DNA from: Fuerstiella marisgermanici
Lineage (GTDB): Bacteria; Planctomycetota; Planctomycetia; Planctomycetales; Planctomycetaceae
NCBI RefSeq assembly: GCF_001983935.1
Contig: NZ_CP017641.1
Coordinates: forward strand, 4,402,001-4,466,000
Length of the DNA stretch: 64,000 nt
Reading direction: 5' to 3'
Each line of letters begins with the position of its first letter. The stretch's first letter is position 1. Positions 1-10,464 of this stretch are shown here, piece after piece. A program made the translations under genes and the position numbers. The notes under the pieces were generated by a model, which made no database searches, was not told the origin of the DNA, and worked only from the letters and a program-made list of their open reading frames with translations.

Positions 1-630
1 GATAGCGAAGGAATCAACCAGCAACGAGCCGAAGAAACGGCCCTGCAATTGGGGGCGCGAGCCATCGCGGTTGAAGGTGATGTACGCAGTCGAGAATCGA
101 TTGGCGGGATGTTCGACCGGGTTGTGGAAGAATTCGGGTCGCTGGACATCGTCATCAACAACGCCGCAATTCTGCGTGATCGATCCTTCAAGAAAATGTC
201 GGACGACGAATGGGATTCCGTCATCGATACAAATCTGTCCGGCGTGTTTCGAGTCTGCAAAGAGGCGGCACCGCGACTTTCTGACGGCGGACGTATCGTC
301 AGCATGGCTTCGATTTCCGGGTTCACGGGCTTCTTCGGACAGACAAATTATTCCTCCGCCAAGGCGGGCGTCGTCGGTTTTACGAAGGCGCTTAGCAAGG
401 AACTGGCGAGCCGTCGGATTACGGTGAACGCCGTGGCTCCTGGTGTTGTACTGACAGAAATGGGCGAATCGATTCCTGAGGCGGCTCGCGACGAAATGCT
501 GAAGCAGATCCCGTTAAATCGCTTTGGCACGCCGGAAGAAATTTCCAACGCGATCCTGTTTCTGTGCAGCCCGCTGGCCGACTACATCACCGGGCAGACC
601 ATTCACGTCAATGGCGGATGGCTGGGATGA
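1..630 (+). CDS. SDR family oxidoreductase (FabG-like), 5' partial
   Basis: Short-chain dehydrogenase/reductase, NAD(P)-dependent, cytosolic; the 209 visible residues are open to the window edge, so the N-terminal Rossmann TGxxxGIG motif lies outside. Visible family signs: the NNAA motif after strand 4 (about nt 160), the catalytic Ser in ASISG (nt 310) exactly 13 residues before Tyr of YSSAK (nt 349), and Lys (nt 361). The C-terminus ends with the usual [11 protein letters not shown] sequence of FabG-type reductases. The stop overlaps the start of the CoA-transferase gene by ATGA, so the genes are translationally coupled. The context points to reduction or oxidation of a 3-oxoacyl or 3-hydroxyacyl substrate (3-oxoacyl reductase or hydroxybutyrate dehydrogenase); substrate not determinable here. 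Confidence 0.9.
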   Translation, partial: DSEGINQQRAEETALQLGARAIAVEGDVRSRESIGGMFDRVVEEFGSLDIVINNAAILRDRSFKKMSDDEWDSVIDTNLSGVFRVCKEAAPRLSDGGRIVSMASISGFTGFFGQTNYSSAKAGVVGFTKALSKELASRRITVNAVAPGVVLTEMGESIPEAARDEMLKQIPLNRFGTPEEISNAILFLCSPLADYITGQTIHVNGGWLG

Positions 631-2177
631 CGGCGACGTTTGACCGAAGTCAGAAACTGTGCACCGCCGATGAAGCCGTGGCTATGATTGCCAGCGGTTC
701 CACCGTTGTATGCGGCGGCTTTGTGGGAGCAGCCCATCCCGAAGCGCTGACCGCCGCCATCGAACGACGGTTTATGTCTGAAGCGTTGCCGCAGAATCTG
801 ACGCTGGTGTACGCCGCCGGGCAGGGTGACGGCAAGTCGCGCGGACTGAACCACATTGCTCACGAAGGGCTGATTAAACGAGTCATCGGCGGGCACTGGG
901 GACTGGCGCCGGGCATGGGGCGGCTGGCTCTGGAAAACAAAATCGAAGCGTACAACTTTCCGCAGGGTGTCATTTGCCATCTGCTGCGAGACATCGCTGC
1001 CGGTCGTCCAGGTTGCGTGACTCATGTGGGACTTGGCACGTTCGTTGATCCGCTTCACGATGGCGGACAGCTAAATGCACTGACGACGGAACCGTTGGTT
1101 GAACGCGTCGAACTGCAGCAGAAAACGTGGCTGTTCTACAAGTCGTTTCCGATTCATGTGGGGCTGATTCGAGCGACCGAGGCGGATTCGTCCGGCAACC
1201 TTTCTATGGCCGACGAGGTCATCATCGGAGAAGTCCTTCCGATCGCTCAGGCCGCCAAAAACAGCGGCGGCATTGTGCTGGCTCAGGTGAAACGTCTGCG
1301 AGATTCGCCGTTGCCGCCGCACCAGGTTGCCGTGCCGGGCATTCTGGTCGATCGAATCGTCGTGGCCAACGAAGGCGAACACGATCAAACGTTCGGCGAA
1401 GCCATGAACAGCGCTTACGTTTCCGCCAGCACAACGGTCGCCAGTGGCGATTCGTTACTGCGGATGCCGATGAGTGCTCGACGGATCATCGCCGCGCGAG
1501 CGTGTGATGAATTGCGACCGGGCGATATTGCCAACCTTGGTATCGGTATGCCGGAAGGCATCGCACAGATCGCCGCCGAACGCGATTTGCTCAGTGATGT
1601 TGTACTAACGGTCGAAAGCGGTCCGATTGGCGGCACGCCGGCCGGTGGCTTAAGTTTTGGAGCGTCCGCGTTCCCTCAAGCCATCGTCGACCAGCCGGCG
1701 CAGTTTGACTTTTACGATGGCGGTGGACTGGATTTCGCCGCTTTGGGGGTCGCTCAAATCGACAAAGCGGGCAACGTCAACGTGTCGAAGTTCGGTCGAT
1801 TACTGGCGGGCATCGGTGGCTTCGTCAACATCTCGCAAAACGCTCGCCGAGTCGTCTTTTGCGGCACGTTCACCACTGGCGGCCTGGAAACGATCGTCGA
1901 CAATGGCAAGTTGGTCATTACACGCGAAGGTAATCACCGCAAATTTGTGGACGCGGTCGAACAGGTTTCCTTCAGCGGCAAGGTGGCTCGCGCCGCTGGC
2001 CACAAGGTGCTGATCGTGACCGAACGAGCTGTCTTTCGTTTGACGGCGGATGGCCTGGAACTGATCGAAGTCGCGCCCGGCATTGATCTACAGACTCAAG
2101 TGCTGGACGTGATGAACTTCCGGCCAATCATCAACAACGTGACGTTAATCCGATCGGAACTCTTCAGTGACAAATGA
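627..2177 (+). CDS. Acyl-CoA:acetate/3-ketoacid CoA-transferase (fused alpha-beta)
   Basis: Single-chain family I CoA-transferase of 516 aa, the size usual for fused alpha+beta enzymes; moves CoA between a carboxylic acid and an acyl-CoA through a glutamyl-CoA intermediate. The alpha half has the glycine-rich VCGGF stretch near the N-terminus; the beta half carries the nucleophile context VESGPIGG with Glu at about residue 330, followed by a glycine-rich [11 protein letters not shown] loop. The start chosen is the ATG at 627, which overlaps the upstream SDR stop (ATGA); a longer frame exists but would run deep into the SDR gene. It ends 11 nt inside the thiolase gene. With SDR and thiolase neighbours it probably handles acetoacetate or a similar 3-ketoacid (inference). 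Confidence 0.9.
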   Translation: MTATFDRSQKLCTADEAVAMIASGSTVVCGGFVGAAHPEALTAAIERRFMSEALPQNLTLVYAAGQGDGKSRGLNHIAHEGLIKRVIGGHWGLAPGMGRLALENKIEAYNFPQGVICHLLRDIAAGRPGCVTHVGLGTFVDPLHDGGQLNALTTEPLVERVELQQKTWLFYKSFPIHVGLIRATEADSSGNLSMADEVIIGEVLPIAQAAKNSGGIVLAQVKRLRDSPLPPHQVAVPGILVDRIVVANEGEHDQTFGEAMNSAYVSASTTVASGDSLLRMPMSARRIIAARACDELRPGDIANLGIGMPEGIAQIAAERDLLSDVVLTVESGPIGGTPAGGLSFGASAFPQAIVDQPAQFDFYDGGGLDFAALGVAQIDKAGNVNVSKFGRLLAGIGGFVNISQNARRVVFCGTFTTGGLETIVDNGKLVITREGNHRKFVDAVEQVSFSGKVARAAGHKVLIVTERAVFRLTADGLELIEVAPGIDLQTQVLDVMNFRPIINNVTLIRSELFSDK

Positions 2178-3318
2178 TGTTTGCATTGTCGGAGCCAAGC
2201 GGACTCCTATCGGCCGCTTTCTAGGTTCGTTGTCGAAGCTAAGCGCGGTCGATCTGGCCGTGCATGCGGCGGAAGCGGCGATCGGTGACTTGCCGAAAGC
2301 CAGATTCGATCAAGTCATTGTTGGCAATGTTCTGAGCGCCGGGCTGGGCATGAACGTCGCTCGGCAGATTGGCGTGAAGCTGGGCCTTCCGCTGTCTGTA
2401 CCGGCGTTTACCGTCAACATGATGTGCGGATCGGGCTTGCAGTCACTGGTGCTGGCAGCTCAGGCGATTCGAGCGGGCGATGCAAATGTGATTCTGTGTG
2501 GCGGCACCGAATCGATGACCAACGCCCCGCACGTACTGCCGCGTTCGCGCACTGGAATTAAGCTGGGCGACGGAAAACTTGTGGACACCATTTTGAAAGA
2601 CGGACTGCTGGACGCCTTCGACGGTCAGCACATGGCAACAGGCGCAGAACAGCTCGCAAAAAAGTTCGATATCTCTCGCCAGGAACAGGACGAATTCGCG
2701 GCGGCATCGCAGCAGCGTTACACCGCCGCACATGCCAACAACGTCTTCGCAGACGAACTGGTGGCGCTGCCGAAATTGTCTGCAGACGAGCACCCTCGAT
2801 CAGACACCACCGCCGAACAGCTGGCCGACCTGCGACCGGCCTTCGACGAAGAAGGCACGATCACGGCGGGCAATGCTTCGGGCATCAATGATGGAGCCGC
2901 CATGCTAGTGGTGGCACGCCGATCTGTCGCCGATGAAAACGGCTGGCCAGTGATGGCGGTTGTTAGTTCGACGTCAACCGTCGGCTGCGATCCCGCCGAA
3001 ATGGGCCTCGGCCCTGTCCACGCCATCCGCCAGTTGTGTGCGGCTGAAGACTGCAACGTCAACGATTTCGATGCAATCGAAATCAACGAAGCCTTTGCGG
3101 CTCAAACACTGGCCTGCCTGAAGGAACTGAAGCTTACGCCGGAAGATATCAATCCCCACGGCGGAGCAATCGCACTCGGACACCCCATCGGCGCAAGCGG
3201 TGCTCGCCTTGCCGCGCACCTAACGCACCAAATCGCGAGCGGCAAAATCCGTTCGGGTTTGGCATCCCTATGCGTCGGCGGCGGCATGGGAGTGGGCGTG
3301 GTGTTGCGGCAGCCATAA
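2167..3318 (+). CDS. Thiolase (acetyl-CoA C-acetyltransferase family)
   Basis: Thiolase of 383 aa, typical family length. All three catalytic positions are visible: nucleophilic Cys at about residue 87 in NMMCGSG, His at about 339 in GHPIGASG, and the second Cys at about 369 in LCVGGGMG. It catalyses condensation of two acetyl-CoA or thiolytic cleavage of a 3-ketoacyl-CoA in the cytosol. GTG start at 2167, chosen because the conserved [13 protein letters not shown]-terminus begins there; it overlaps the CoA-transferase stop by 11 nt. Last gene of the three-gene unit; its TAA is followed three nt later by the first palindromic element of the RAYT unit, so the operon 3' end is marked by that element. 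Confidence 0.93.
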   Translation: MTNDVCIVGAKRTPIGRFLGSLSKLSAVDLAVHAAEAAIGDLPKARFDQVIVGNVLSAGLGMNVARQIGVKLGLPLSVPAFTVNMMCGSGLQSLVLAAQAIRAGDANVILCGGTESMTNAPHVLPRSRTGIKLGDGKLVDTILKDGLLDAFDGQHMATGAEQLAKKFDISRQEQDEFAAASQQRYTAAHANNVFADELVALPKLSADEHPRSDTTAEQLADLRPAFDEEGTITAGNASGINDGAAMLVVARRSVADENGWPVMAVVSSTSTVGCDPAEMGLGPVHAIRQLCAAEDCNVNDFDAIEINEAFAAQTLACLKELKLTPEDINPHGGAIALGHPIGASGARLAAHLTHQIASGKIRSGLASLCVGGGMGVGVVLRQP

Positions 3319-3321
3319 CCT

Positions 3322-3480
3322 CGTTTAACCCGCAGCCGAAGGCGCAGGCGTACGCTCTGGAGGTGGTTCGGTGATGCGGCTCTCGATGCAGCAAGAGCAC
3401 CGCCGTAGTGGACTGCGTGAGCTGCCTGCGCAGTGGCAAGCCGGTGAGCCCCACGTGCGCCTTCGGCTGCGGGTTAAACG
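3322..3480. repeat. Palindromic element, copy 1 (RAYT-associated, REP-like)
   Basis: A 159-bp element whose first 25 nt (3322-3346) are the exact reverse complement of its last 25 (3456-3480); the arms begin CGTTTAACCCGCAGCCG. The inside (tctggaggtggttcggtgat; gactgcgtgagctgcctgcg) is shared with copy 2 at 4174. It starts three nt after the thiolase stop and ends 66 nt before the RAYT start. The strong dyad would form a long hairpin in RNA and single-stranded DNA. Confidence 0.85.
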
Positions 3481-3546
3481 AAGTTGTTCTTATGTTGATG
3501 GGCTGTAGACTTTGGGCTTCTGGCTTTGATGTTGGGGTGTTGTCAG

Positions 3547-4170
3547 ATGATTCATGGTTACCACGTCATCATGCCGTGTTACGGGTTCTGGTTACCGAAT
3601 GACCCACGGGGTTCGTGGTCGGATTTTGTGGGTGAATGGGAACTCGCGAAGTTCGGCCGAACAAACCAGTCCATCGATCGACGGCCAACAACCGAGCTAT
3701 CCCGAGTTGAGATTGCCCAGCGCGAGGCGGCTCGGAAGACACTGCGGCATCCTCCGGTGGAGCTGACCGGGGAGCAGGCGTTGTCGGTTTCGAAGGGATT
3801 CGCAACTCAGATCGCGAAGAGCGGTTACTCGGTGTGGGCGTGTGCAATACTCCCCGAACACACTCACATAGTGATTGCTCGGCACACGTACAAAGTTGAA
3901 CAGATCGTAAACCTGCTGAAAGGAGCCGCGACGACGCAACTCATCAAAGATCAACGGCATCCGCTGGCCCACCGCGTTCGTCCGAATGAACGGCCACCAC
4001 ACATGTGGGCGAAACATCAATGGAAGGTGTACCTCGACAGTGAATCAGCGATTGAAGCCGCCATTCGATATGTCGAAGAGAATCCGGAAAAGGAAGGCAA
4101 GCCACGCCAGCACTGGTCCTTCGTCACGCCGTTTCAAGGCCTCGACCCCGGATGGATCACGTACCACTGA
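3547..4170 (+). CDS. REP-associated tyrosine transposase (RAYT, Y1_Tnp/HUH)
   Basis: IS200/IS605-like Y1 transposase domain of the RAYT group, 207 aa. RAYTs are single-copy, usually domesticated transposases that bind and cut the REP palindromes around them. The N-terminus carries the group motif YGFWLPNDPRGSW; the HUH metal-binding motif is H105-T-H107 in EHTHIVI; the probable nucleophile is Tyr175 in RYVEENP, where RAYTs carry a Y-x-x-x-N-P motif. Start: ATG at 3547 with GGGGTG about 8 nt upstream; in-frame TTG 3526 and ATG 3529 would add a few unconserved residues. The gene is flanked on both sides by ~160-bp palindromic copies, the expected layout of a REPtron. No second transposase domain or accessory gene is seen. 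Confidence 0.9.
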   Translation: MIHGYHVIMPCYGFWLPNDPRGSWSDFVGEWELAKFGRTNQSIDRRPTTELSRVEIAQREAARKTLRHPPVELTGEQALSVSKGFATQIAKSGYSVWACAILPEHTHIVIARHTYKVEQIVNLLKGAATTQLIKDQRHPLAHRVRPNERPPHMWAKHQWKVYLDSESAIEAAIRYVEENPEKEGKPRQHWSFVTPFQGLDPGWITYH

Positions 4171-4173
4171 CCT

Positions 4174-4331
4174 CGTTTAACCCGCAGCCGAAGGCGCAGG
4201 CGGGGCTCTGGAGGTGGTTCGGTGATGAGGCCGTCGATGCAGTAGACGATCAACGTATCGGACTGCGTGAGCTGCCTGCGCAATGGCGAGCCGGTGAGCG
4301 CCCGCCTGCGCCTTCGGCTGCGGGTTAAACG
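4174..4331. repeat. Palindromic element, copy 2 (RAYT-associated, REP-like)
   Basis: Direct-repeat copy of the element at 3322, 158 bp, with longer perfect terminal arms (31 nt: 4174-4204 versus 4301-4331). As with copy 1, it lies three nt after a stop codon (RAYT TGA at 4168-4170) and is preceded by the same CCT. Differences from copy 1 are concentrated in the middle (around 4225-4262). Confidence 0.85.
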
Positions 4332-4363
4332 ACGAAGAGTCGCGGCTTGTGGGAGGCAACGTT

Positions 4364-7267
4364 CTACCTTACCACGAAGTTCACCATTCGTCCGGGTACG
4401 GAGATGACTTTGATGATCGTCTTGCCTTCCAGTTGCTTTTGCACAGCCGGATCCGCTTCAGCGGCGGCCTGTAGAGCTGCCGCGTCCAAACCGTTCGGCA
4501 CATGGATTTTGGCTTTCAGTTTGCCTTTGAACTGAATCGGAATTTCGACGGTATCTTCGACCAGCAAAGCTTCATCAAAGGTCGGCCATGAAGCGTATGC
4601 CAACGTGTCGGAATTGCCCAGCACGTTCCAAAGTTCTTCACTTAAGTGCGGTGCAAAAGGGCTAAGCAGTTTCACAAATTCCTGCAGCGCAGATTTTGGG
4701 CGGCTGGATTCGTGAGACATGAAATTGGTGAATTCCATCATTCGGCTGATCGCCGTGTTGAAACTCAGCTTATCGATGTCTTCGCTAACCGCTTTGATCG
4801 TCTTGTGCAGAACTCGCAGCTGTTCGTCGGTCGGTTCGCTGTCGTTCACTGATTCGTGCAGAACAACCTCTTCGGCTCGATCATCGATGATCATCCGCCA
4901 GACGCGACCGAGGAACCGGTACACACCTTCGACGCCGGACATACTCCACGGCTTCACTTGTTCCAGGGGCCCCATAAACATTTCGTACAGCCGCAAAGCG
5001 TCGGCCCCGTATTCGCGGACGACGTCGTCGGGGTTGATCACGTTGCCACGTGACTTGGACATCTTTTCGGCTTTTCCCGTTTCCGGATCGGCTTCCCCCA
5101 GAATCATGCCCTGGTTCACCAGCTTCTGAAACGGCTCAACCATGCTCACATGACCACGGTCGAACAGCATTTTGTGCCAGAAGCGTGAATACAGCAGATG
5201 CAGCACCGCGTGTTCAGCCCCGCCGATGTACAGGTCGACGGGCATCCAGTATTTTTCGAGTTCCGGATCCAAAAACGCGTCGCTGTTCTTGTTGTCGCAG
5301 AAGCGCAGAAAGTACCAGCAGCTTCCGGCCCACTGAGGCATGCTGTTGGTTTCTCGTTTCAGCTTCGTGCCATCACTGTCCGTCTTGTACAGCCATTCGT
5401 CAGTCGCTTTGGCCAGCATCGGGTCCGGAGTTCCCGTCGGCTTGAAGTCTTCCATGTGAGGATGCGGGACCGGCAGCGATTCGACAGGTTCGGTGCGCAT
5501 CAGGCCGGTCGGTTTGCCATCGGCGTCAAGTTCGTGCCAGATCGGGAATGGCTCGCCCCAGTAGCGTTGACGACTGAACAACCAGTCTCGCAGCTTGTAA
5601 TTGACGGCGGCTTTGCCGAGGCCGTTTTCAGTCAACCAATCGGAGATTTGAGATTTGAAGTCGTCGGTGGGCGTGCCGTTGAAGTCGCCGGAATTAATGG
5701 CTGTGCCTTTGCCGGTGAAGGCGGTTCCGTAGACCACCGGAGATTCGGCGTACGCCTTCTGGTACACGGGTGAAAGCGTGGAAGGATCTTCGCTTATTTC
5801 GCGGAAGAGTGCGGTTATTTCATCTCGTTGCGATTCCAGTTGCTCAATAGGCATCGAGTCCCTTAGCCCGCACGCGTCGACAATTTCTTTCCAACTGGCA
5901 TTTACGGTTACCTTGCGGAGAGAATCGGGGAAGTTTTCTTTTAGCCAAACATCAGTGGCCATCACAACCGCAAGAATTGGTAGCTTGAAAGCCTTCGCAA
6001 ACTCCATATCCCGATCATCATGTGCCGGAACCGCCATGATGGCTCCGGTGCCGTAACTGATCAGCACGTAGTCCGCGACCCATACAGGAATGCGTTCGCC
6101 GTTGACGGGGTTAATCGCATGCGAACCCGTGAAGACGCCCGTTTTTTCTTTGGCCAGTTCGGTGCGGTCGAGGTCGCTCTTGAGAGTCGCTTTGCGGCAA
6201 TACTCTTTGACCGCGTCGCGCTGTTCATCAGTCGTCAAACGATCGACGAACGGGTGTTCCGGAGCGATGACCATATACGTGGCACCGTACAGTGTGTCGG
6301 GGCGAGTCGTATAAACTCGCAGCACATCGTCACCGGGTTCAGTGGGAAAGCCCTTCGTGGTGCGAGCTGCTTTCCAGTCATCAAAATCAACGTTTGACGA
6401 TCCTGAACCGGCAGGCCCAATATAAAAATCGACCTCCGCACCGGTGCTTCTTCCAATCCAGTTGCGTTGCAGTAGCTTGATGCTTTCGGGCCAATCCAAC
6501 TCTTCAAGTTCTTCAGCCAGGCGATCGGCGTAAGCGGTGATTCTCAGCATCCACTGCTTCAAAGCGACTCGTTCCACCGGATGCGCACCGCGTTCGCTTT
6601 TGCCGTCGATGATTTCTTCGTTGGCCAGCACAGTTCCCAACGCCGGACACCAGTTGACCGGTGCGTCGCTGATGTACGCCAGCCGATGCTTGTCCTGATA
6701 GCGCCGCACGGCTTCTTCGCCTGCGGCCTTCACGTCATCAGGAATCGGCAGTTCGGCAATCGGCCGGCCTTTGCCCGTGCGTTGTTTGCCGTCGACGCCG
6801 GTCCACGTGTGTTCTGCGTCGTACCATGTGTCGAACAGTTGCAGGAAGATCCACTGAGTCCACCGGTAATAATCCGGATCGGTGGTGGCCAGTTCTCGCG
6901 ACCAGTCGTAGCTGAAGCCCAGCATCTTCAACTGACGCTTGAACGTGGCAATGTTCTTTTCAGTCGTTTCGCGAGGATGAGTGCCCGTCTTCACGGCGTG
7001 CTCTTCAGCCGGAAGACCGAAGCTATCCCAGCCCATGGGATGCAGCACATTTTTGCCGTTCATCCGAGCATGACGACAAACGATGTCGGTAGCCGTGTAG
7101 CCTTCCGGATGCCCCACATGCAAACCGCTGCCGGACGGATACGGAAACATGTCCAGCACGTACATTTTGTCTTTGCCGCTGGACGGTGGTTCGGCTTTGA
7201 AGGTGTCATTCTGTTCCCAGAATTCCTGCCAGCGGGTTTCGATGCGTTTGAAGTCGTAGCGAGGCAT
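4364..7267 (-). CDS. leuS: Leucyl-tRNA synthetase
   Basis: Class Ia aminoacyl-tRNA synthetase charging tRNA-Leu, 967 aa, about 100 aa longer than typical bacterial LeuS. Visible: N-terminal [20 protein letters not shown], the HIGH-type motif HVGH in [12 protein letters not shown], the CP1 editing domain motif [15 protein letters not shown], the CWYFLRF strand, and the KMSKS loop [15 protein letters not shown]. The extra length comes from acidic insertions in and after the editing domain and in the catalytic domain (for example around the [17 protein letters not shown] stretch). It is a single-gene unit on the minus strand; downstream lies the RAYT palindrome. Start ATG is the conserved one. 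No T-box or other leader motif was recognised upstream. Confidence 0.97.
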   Translation of the reverse strand: MPRYDFKRIETRWQEFWEQNDTFKAEPPSSGKDKMYVLDMFPYPSGSGLHVGHPEGYTATDIVCRHARMNGKNVLHPMGWDSFGLPAEEHAVKTGTHPRETTEKNIATFKRQLKMLGFSYDWSRELATTDPDYYRWTQWIFLQLFDTWYDAEHTWTGVDGKQRTGKGRPIAELPIPDDVKAAGEEAVRRYQDKHRLAYISDAPVNWCPALGTVLANEEIIDGKSERGAHPVERVALKQWMLRITAYADRLAEELEELDWPESIKLLQRNWIGRSTGAEVDFYIGPAGSGSSNVDFDDWKAARTTKGFPTEPGDDVLRVYTTRPDTLYGATYMVIAPEHPFVDRLTTDEQRDAVKEYCRKATLKSDLDRTELAKEKTGVFTGSHAINPVNGERIPVWVADYVLISYGTGAIMAVPAHDDRDMEFAKAFKLPILAVVMATDVWLKENFPDSLRKVTVNASWKEIVDACGLRDSMPIEQLESQRDEITALFREISEDPSTLSPVYQKAYAESPVVYGTAFTGKGTAINSGDFNGTPTDDFKSQISDWLTENGLGKAAVNYKLRDWLFSRQRYWGEPFPIWHELDADGKPTGLMRTEPVESLPVPHPHMEDFKPTGTPDPMLAKATDEWLYKTDSDGTKLKRETNSMPQWAGSCWYFLRFCDNKNSDAFLDPELEKYWMPVDLYIGGAEHAVLHLLYSRFWHKMLFDRGHVSMVEPFQKLVNQGMILGEADPETGKAEKMSKSRGNVINPDDVVREYGADALRLYEMFMGPLEQVKPWSMSGVEGVYRFLGRVWRMIIDDRAEEVVLHESVNDSEPTDEQLRVLHKTIKAVSEDIDKLSFNTAISRMMEFTNFMSHESSRPKSALQEFVKLLSPFAPHLSEELWNVLGNSDTLAYASWPTFDEALLVEDTVEIPIQFKGKLKAKIHVPNGLDAAALQAAAEADPAVQKQLEGKTIIKVISVPGRMVNFVVR

Positions 7268-7540
7268 TGCAGAAGAATTTTCGGTGTTCAGTTTTCAGCG
7301 TTCAGAAGTTTGCTTAGATGAAGCGAGCGCGGAGTCTATGCGAAGGCCGCTTGCTTGCAAATTGTGGCCGACTGGTAAGTTAGAAAAGCAACGACGGCTG
7401 CTGAGACTCTCAAACCTGCGAGTTTAGGCGGATTCGCGTCTAACGCCCCTCCGTCAAGCACAGTTGTATTCTCAGGAAACCACAGATGCCGTAAAACCCC
7501 TCGAAAGCGGTGCTCCTCCACGTTCTCCCTGGTGCTTAAC

Positions 7541-7831
7541 ATGCCGGACCAGAAAGCCATGAGTTACAAACAACTATTCCTGCTGATCCTGACAATCTGG
7601 TCGGCCGAATTGTTCACTCGACTTCTCTTCGACGCCATGATTCCGCCGCAAATGGAATATCGCACCGTCTACCTCGAAAAAGATGCCAAAAAAGACCTGT
7701 TCCTTGGCAGTACCCTCGGCGATTTCGGACGGCGTGGCTGGAAGATCGTCGGCGTGAATCCCGATCCGGACAATGGTCAGCAGATGATCGTCTTCATGCA
7801 ACGACAAACCATTCTCCGCATGAACCAATAG
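7541..7831 (+). CDS. Small single-pass membrane protein, DUF4177-like
   Basis: Unassigned protein of 96 aa. N-terminal membrane segment (YKQLFLLILTIWSAELFTRLL) then a short domain with YRTVYLEKD and GRRGWKIVGVNPD, resembling the DUF4177 pattern of a beta strand plus 'GW-lv'. ATG at 7541 is used; ATG at 7559 (MSYKQL) has AGAAAG upstream and is equally possible. Stands alone between leuS (divergent) and the thioredoxin-fold lipoprotein. Function unknown; the coding call rests on sensible amino-acid composition and the domain-like pattern. Confidence 0.6.
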   Translation: MPDQKAMSYKQLFLLILTIWSAELFTRLLFDAMIPPQMEYRTVYLEKDAKKDLFLGSTLGDFGRRGWKIVGVNPDPDNGQQMIVFMQRQTILRMNQ

Positions 7832-7900
7832 GCGAGGGCGACCCCGCCGGCCGATTGGCGTGGTAGGCGGATGAGCTGGGTGGAAGCGGAGGCGCCGGCG
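7831..7900. repeat. Imperfect intergenic repeat, copy A
   Basis: GC-rich stretch around CCGATTGGCG (7851-7860) followed about 41 nt later by GCGCCGGCG. A related stretch at 11782-11853 has the same two anchors at almost the same spacing and a similar GGCGGGGCG-type lead-in. I estimate roughly 70 percent identity by eye. It directly follows the stop of the small membrane protein gene. Confidence 0.45.
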
Positions 7901-8065
7901 GTCCTCCCGGTGGTCGGTTGGTACGTACCGACGGCGGTTGGTGTTGGGAATGGCTTGCTCGCAGGGATCGGTGGCCGGATCGGTCAGAATCCTTAAGATG
8001 GTCGAAGTCAGTCGCGGCTGTCGTCGCTGATATTTCCCAGTCAATCACAACAACAAGGCCGAATA

Positions 8066-8719
8066 ATGGGCAAGTTTCTTCACACGTCAATGGTTCTCAC
8101 CGCCAGCTTCGCCTGGGTTGGAATCGCCGGGTGCAGCAACGAAACGGCAGAATCAACCACGCCAGCATCAGAGGTCGCTGCGGATTCAAACCTGGAAAAG
8201 CCGCAGGCAACTGAACCGGCGGCGACGGAGCCAGCAGCAGATCAGCCGAGTTCGACCATCGAACTGACCGAAGGTGAATGGTCAGACGTCGAGGAATATG
8301 TCGCCGCTCAAAAAGGCAAAGTTGTTGTGGTCGACCTTTGGTCCACATCGTGCCTGCCGTGCATGACCGAGTTCCCTCACCTTGTTGAGCTGCATGAAAA
8401 GTACGGCGATGACATTGTGTGCATGAGTTTCAATCTGGACTATGCAGGCATCAAATCCAAACCACCGTCCTACTATCGCCCGCGCGTCGAAGAGTTTCTG
8501 CAGTCTCGCAAGGCGGAATTCCGCAACATCATGAGTACCGTGGACGCGATTGAAGTGTTCGACCAATTGAAGATGAATTCAATTCCGGCCGTGCTGGTCT
8601 ATGGCAAAGACGGCAAGCTGGCCAAACGCTTCGACGATACTCTGCTGCAGGATGGCGAAGAAGAAGCGTTTACCTACAAAGACGACATCAATCCGTTTGT
8701 ACAGTCGCTAATGGAATGA
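8066..8719 (+). CDS. Thioredoxin-fold (TlpA/ResA-like) lipoprotein
   Basis: Secreted, lipid-anchored thiol-disulfide protein of 217 aa. Signal peptide with lipobox GIAG-C, lipidated Cys about residue 23, then a low-complexity Thr/Ala/Glu/Pro linker to about residue 65. The thioredoxin-like domain follows, with the strand VVVVDLWSTSCLPC and redox motif C96-L-P-C99, and the cis-Pro region SIPAVLVYGKDGK. Such proteins reduce or isomerise disulfides outside the cytoplasm. The CLPC dipeptide differs from the common CEPC of TlpA. Monocistronic; convergent with the symporter gene 31 nt away. Partner unknown. Confidence 0.88.
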   Translation: MGKFLHTSMVLTASFAWVGIAGCSNETAESTTPASEVAADSNLEKPQATEPAATEPAADQPSSTIELTEGEWSDVEEYVAAQKGKVVVVDLWSTSCLPCMTEFPHLVELHEKYGDDIVCMSFNLDYAGIKSKPPSYYRPRVEEFLQSRKAEFRNIMSTVDAIEVFDQLKMNSIPAVLVYGKDGKLAKRFDDTLLQDGEEEAFTYKDDINPFVQSLME

Positions 8720-8750
8720 CGGATTCCAGCTCACGGTAACCGCGTTGCAG

Positions 8751-10343
8751 TTATGACGCTTCGCTTTGGCTGACGACCGCACAACCGCAACTGTCACTCC
8801 ACACGTTGACGGACGTGCGGCACATGTCCAGAATTCGGTCCACAGCGATGATGATGCCCTGCGATTCCAGGGGCAGCCCCACGGCCTGCAGTACAATGGC
8901 CATCATCACCAGTCCAGCGTGAGGGATCCCGGCCGCTCCGACACTGGCGATCAGTGCGGTGAAGGCGATGGTGATTTGCTGAGCGACCGATAAGTCGAAA
9001 CCGGGTGTGGCCTGCGCAATAAACAGGACGGCAACAACTTCGTACAGCGCGGTTCCGTCCATGTTAATCGTTGCTCCCAGCGGCAACACAAAGGAACTGG
9101 TTTCGTTTGAAATGCCGGCTCGCTTTTCCACGCAGCTCATTGTCAGCGGCAACGTGGCGTTGGAAGATGCCGTCGAAAACGCGGTCAACAACGCGGGACT
9201 CATGTGCCGCGCGTATTCCAGCGGACTGCGTTTCCCGAAGAACTTAATGATGATCGGCAGTATTACCGCGGCATGAAACAACAACGCCAGGAACACGGTC
9301 AGCATGTACCAGGCCAGCGTCTGAAACACGCTTAGGCCCTGAGTTGCAGTGGCGTACACCATAAACGCGGCCACGCCGATCGGTGCCAGACTGATAATCC
9401 ACGCCGTCATTTTCATCATCACGGCGAATGCCGCTTCGAAGAAGTTCTTCAACTGACGTCCATGTTCGCCACCAACAAAGTTGATAAACATACCAGTCAG
9501 AATGGCGAACGAGATGATGGATAGAAACTCGCCCCCCGCGAACGCGGCAAACGGATTGGTGGGGATCATCCGGTTCAACTGCTGATAAATGATCTCCGTC
9601 AGCGACTGATCCGCGGGCTCCAAAGCCTTCCCGCCGCCGGGCAGGATGGCTCCCACGCCGGGTTTGATCAGATTCACCAACAGCAGCCCGGTCGAAATTG
9701 CCAGGATGCTGGTGGCAACATAATAGGTGATGGTCTTCCGGAACATGCGTCCGAAATTTCCCTGACTGCCCAGCCCCGTGACGCCGGTAATCAGCGACGT
9801 CAGAATCAGAGGCACCGTCACCATTTTCAGCAGTCGCAGAAACAAATCGCCCAGACTCTTGGCGAGCGTGGTGATGCTGCCTGCCAGGCCCGGCGGATGC
9901 TTTTCCGCGAGTGACCGCCAATAGGAAGGCAGCTTGCTGACAGACGCCTCCGAAATATTACTGACCGCCGGTACGCCGGAATGAGTTCTCTGCCAGGTGA
10001 TCAGCACGTCGTTCATGCTGTAGACAAAGCGTGCTCGCGCGTTGGTGACTTCGATGGTTTCCGTTTCGTCGTCGGCGAGTTTTTCTGCCAGACGGGGATA
10101 ACTGTCGACGAACGCTTTTCGATCAGCGAACGTTTCTGAATACAGCGTTTGAGTTGGGTCGCTGGAAAGCGCCTCGACAAACTGAACCTTGCCGTCGTCC
10201 GCCGTGACGGTGGCTGTGATCGCTTCAGAAAGAACGATATCGCCGGGATTCACCATCACCCCGATGATCGTGCCGATCACCATCGCGATCAGAATTTGAA
10301 CATGCAGCGGCAGCTTCTTTTTGGCAACGGGTGCGTCAGACAT
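8751..10343 (-). CDS. Dicarboxylate/amino-acid:cation symporter (DAACS/SDF family)
   Basis: Inner-membrane secondary transporter of 530 aa for dicarboxylates or acidic amino acids, cation-coupled. Family signatures: serine-rich reentrant-loop motif TAFSTASSNATLPLT, NMDGT in LPLGATINMDGTALYE, and the C-terminal substrate-binding helix with DRILDMCRTSVNV. First membrane helix at residues 12-32. Odd: between helix 1 and the normal helix 2 start (SLGDLFLRLLKMVTVPL) there is an insert of roughly 115 residues (about 33-150), acidic and hydrophilic, predicted to be extracytoplasmic; most DctA/GltP proteins have a short loop there. Substrate cannot be fixed from sequence. Confidence 0.93.
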   Translation of the reverse strand: MSDAPVAKKKLPLHVQILIAMVIGTIIGVMVNPGDIVLSEAITATVTADDGKVQFVEALSSDPTQTLYSETFADRKAFVDSYPRLAEKLADDETETIEVTNARARFVYSMNDVLITWQRTHSGVPAVSNISEASVSKLPSYWRSLAEKHPPGLAGSITTLAKSLGDLFLRLLKMVTVPLILTSLITGVTGLGSQGNFGRMFRKTITYYVATSILAISTGLLLVNLIKPGVGAILPGGGKALEPADQSLTEIIYQQLNRMIPTNPFAAFAGGEFLSIISFAILTGMFINFVGGEHGRQLKNFFEAAFAVMMKMTAWIISLAPIGVAAFMVYATATQGLSVFQTLAWYMLTVFLALLFHAAVILPIIIKFFGKRSPLEYARHMSPALLTAFSTASSNATLPLTMSCVEKRAGISNETSSFVLPLGATINMDGTALYEVVAVLFIAQATPGFDLSVAQQITIAFTALIASVGAAGIPHAGLVMMAIVLQAVGLPLESQGIIIAVDRILDMCRTSVNVWSDSCGCAVVSQSEAS

Positions 10344-10464
10344 ATTGATTCTTGCGAGTTCAAAAAGGTCACATACGGCGGTAGGCAGGACCGCAAACGG
10401 TGGACCCGTATTACACTCGCTTAGCCACCGTCAGGCAAACCATGTCGCGGCGCGGTGTTTCAGG

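Noticed and set aside
7336-7560. 74-aa minus frame upstream of leuS
   Set aside because: No start codon support and overlaps the small plus-strand gene; reads like intergenic sequence.
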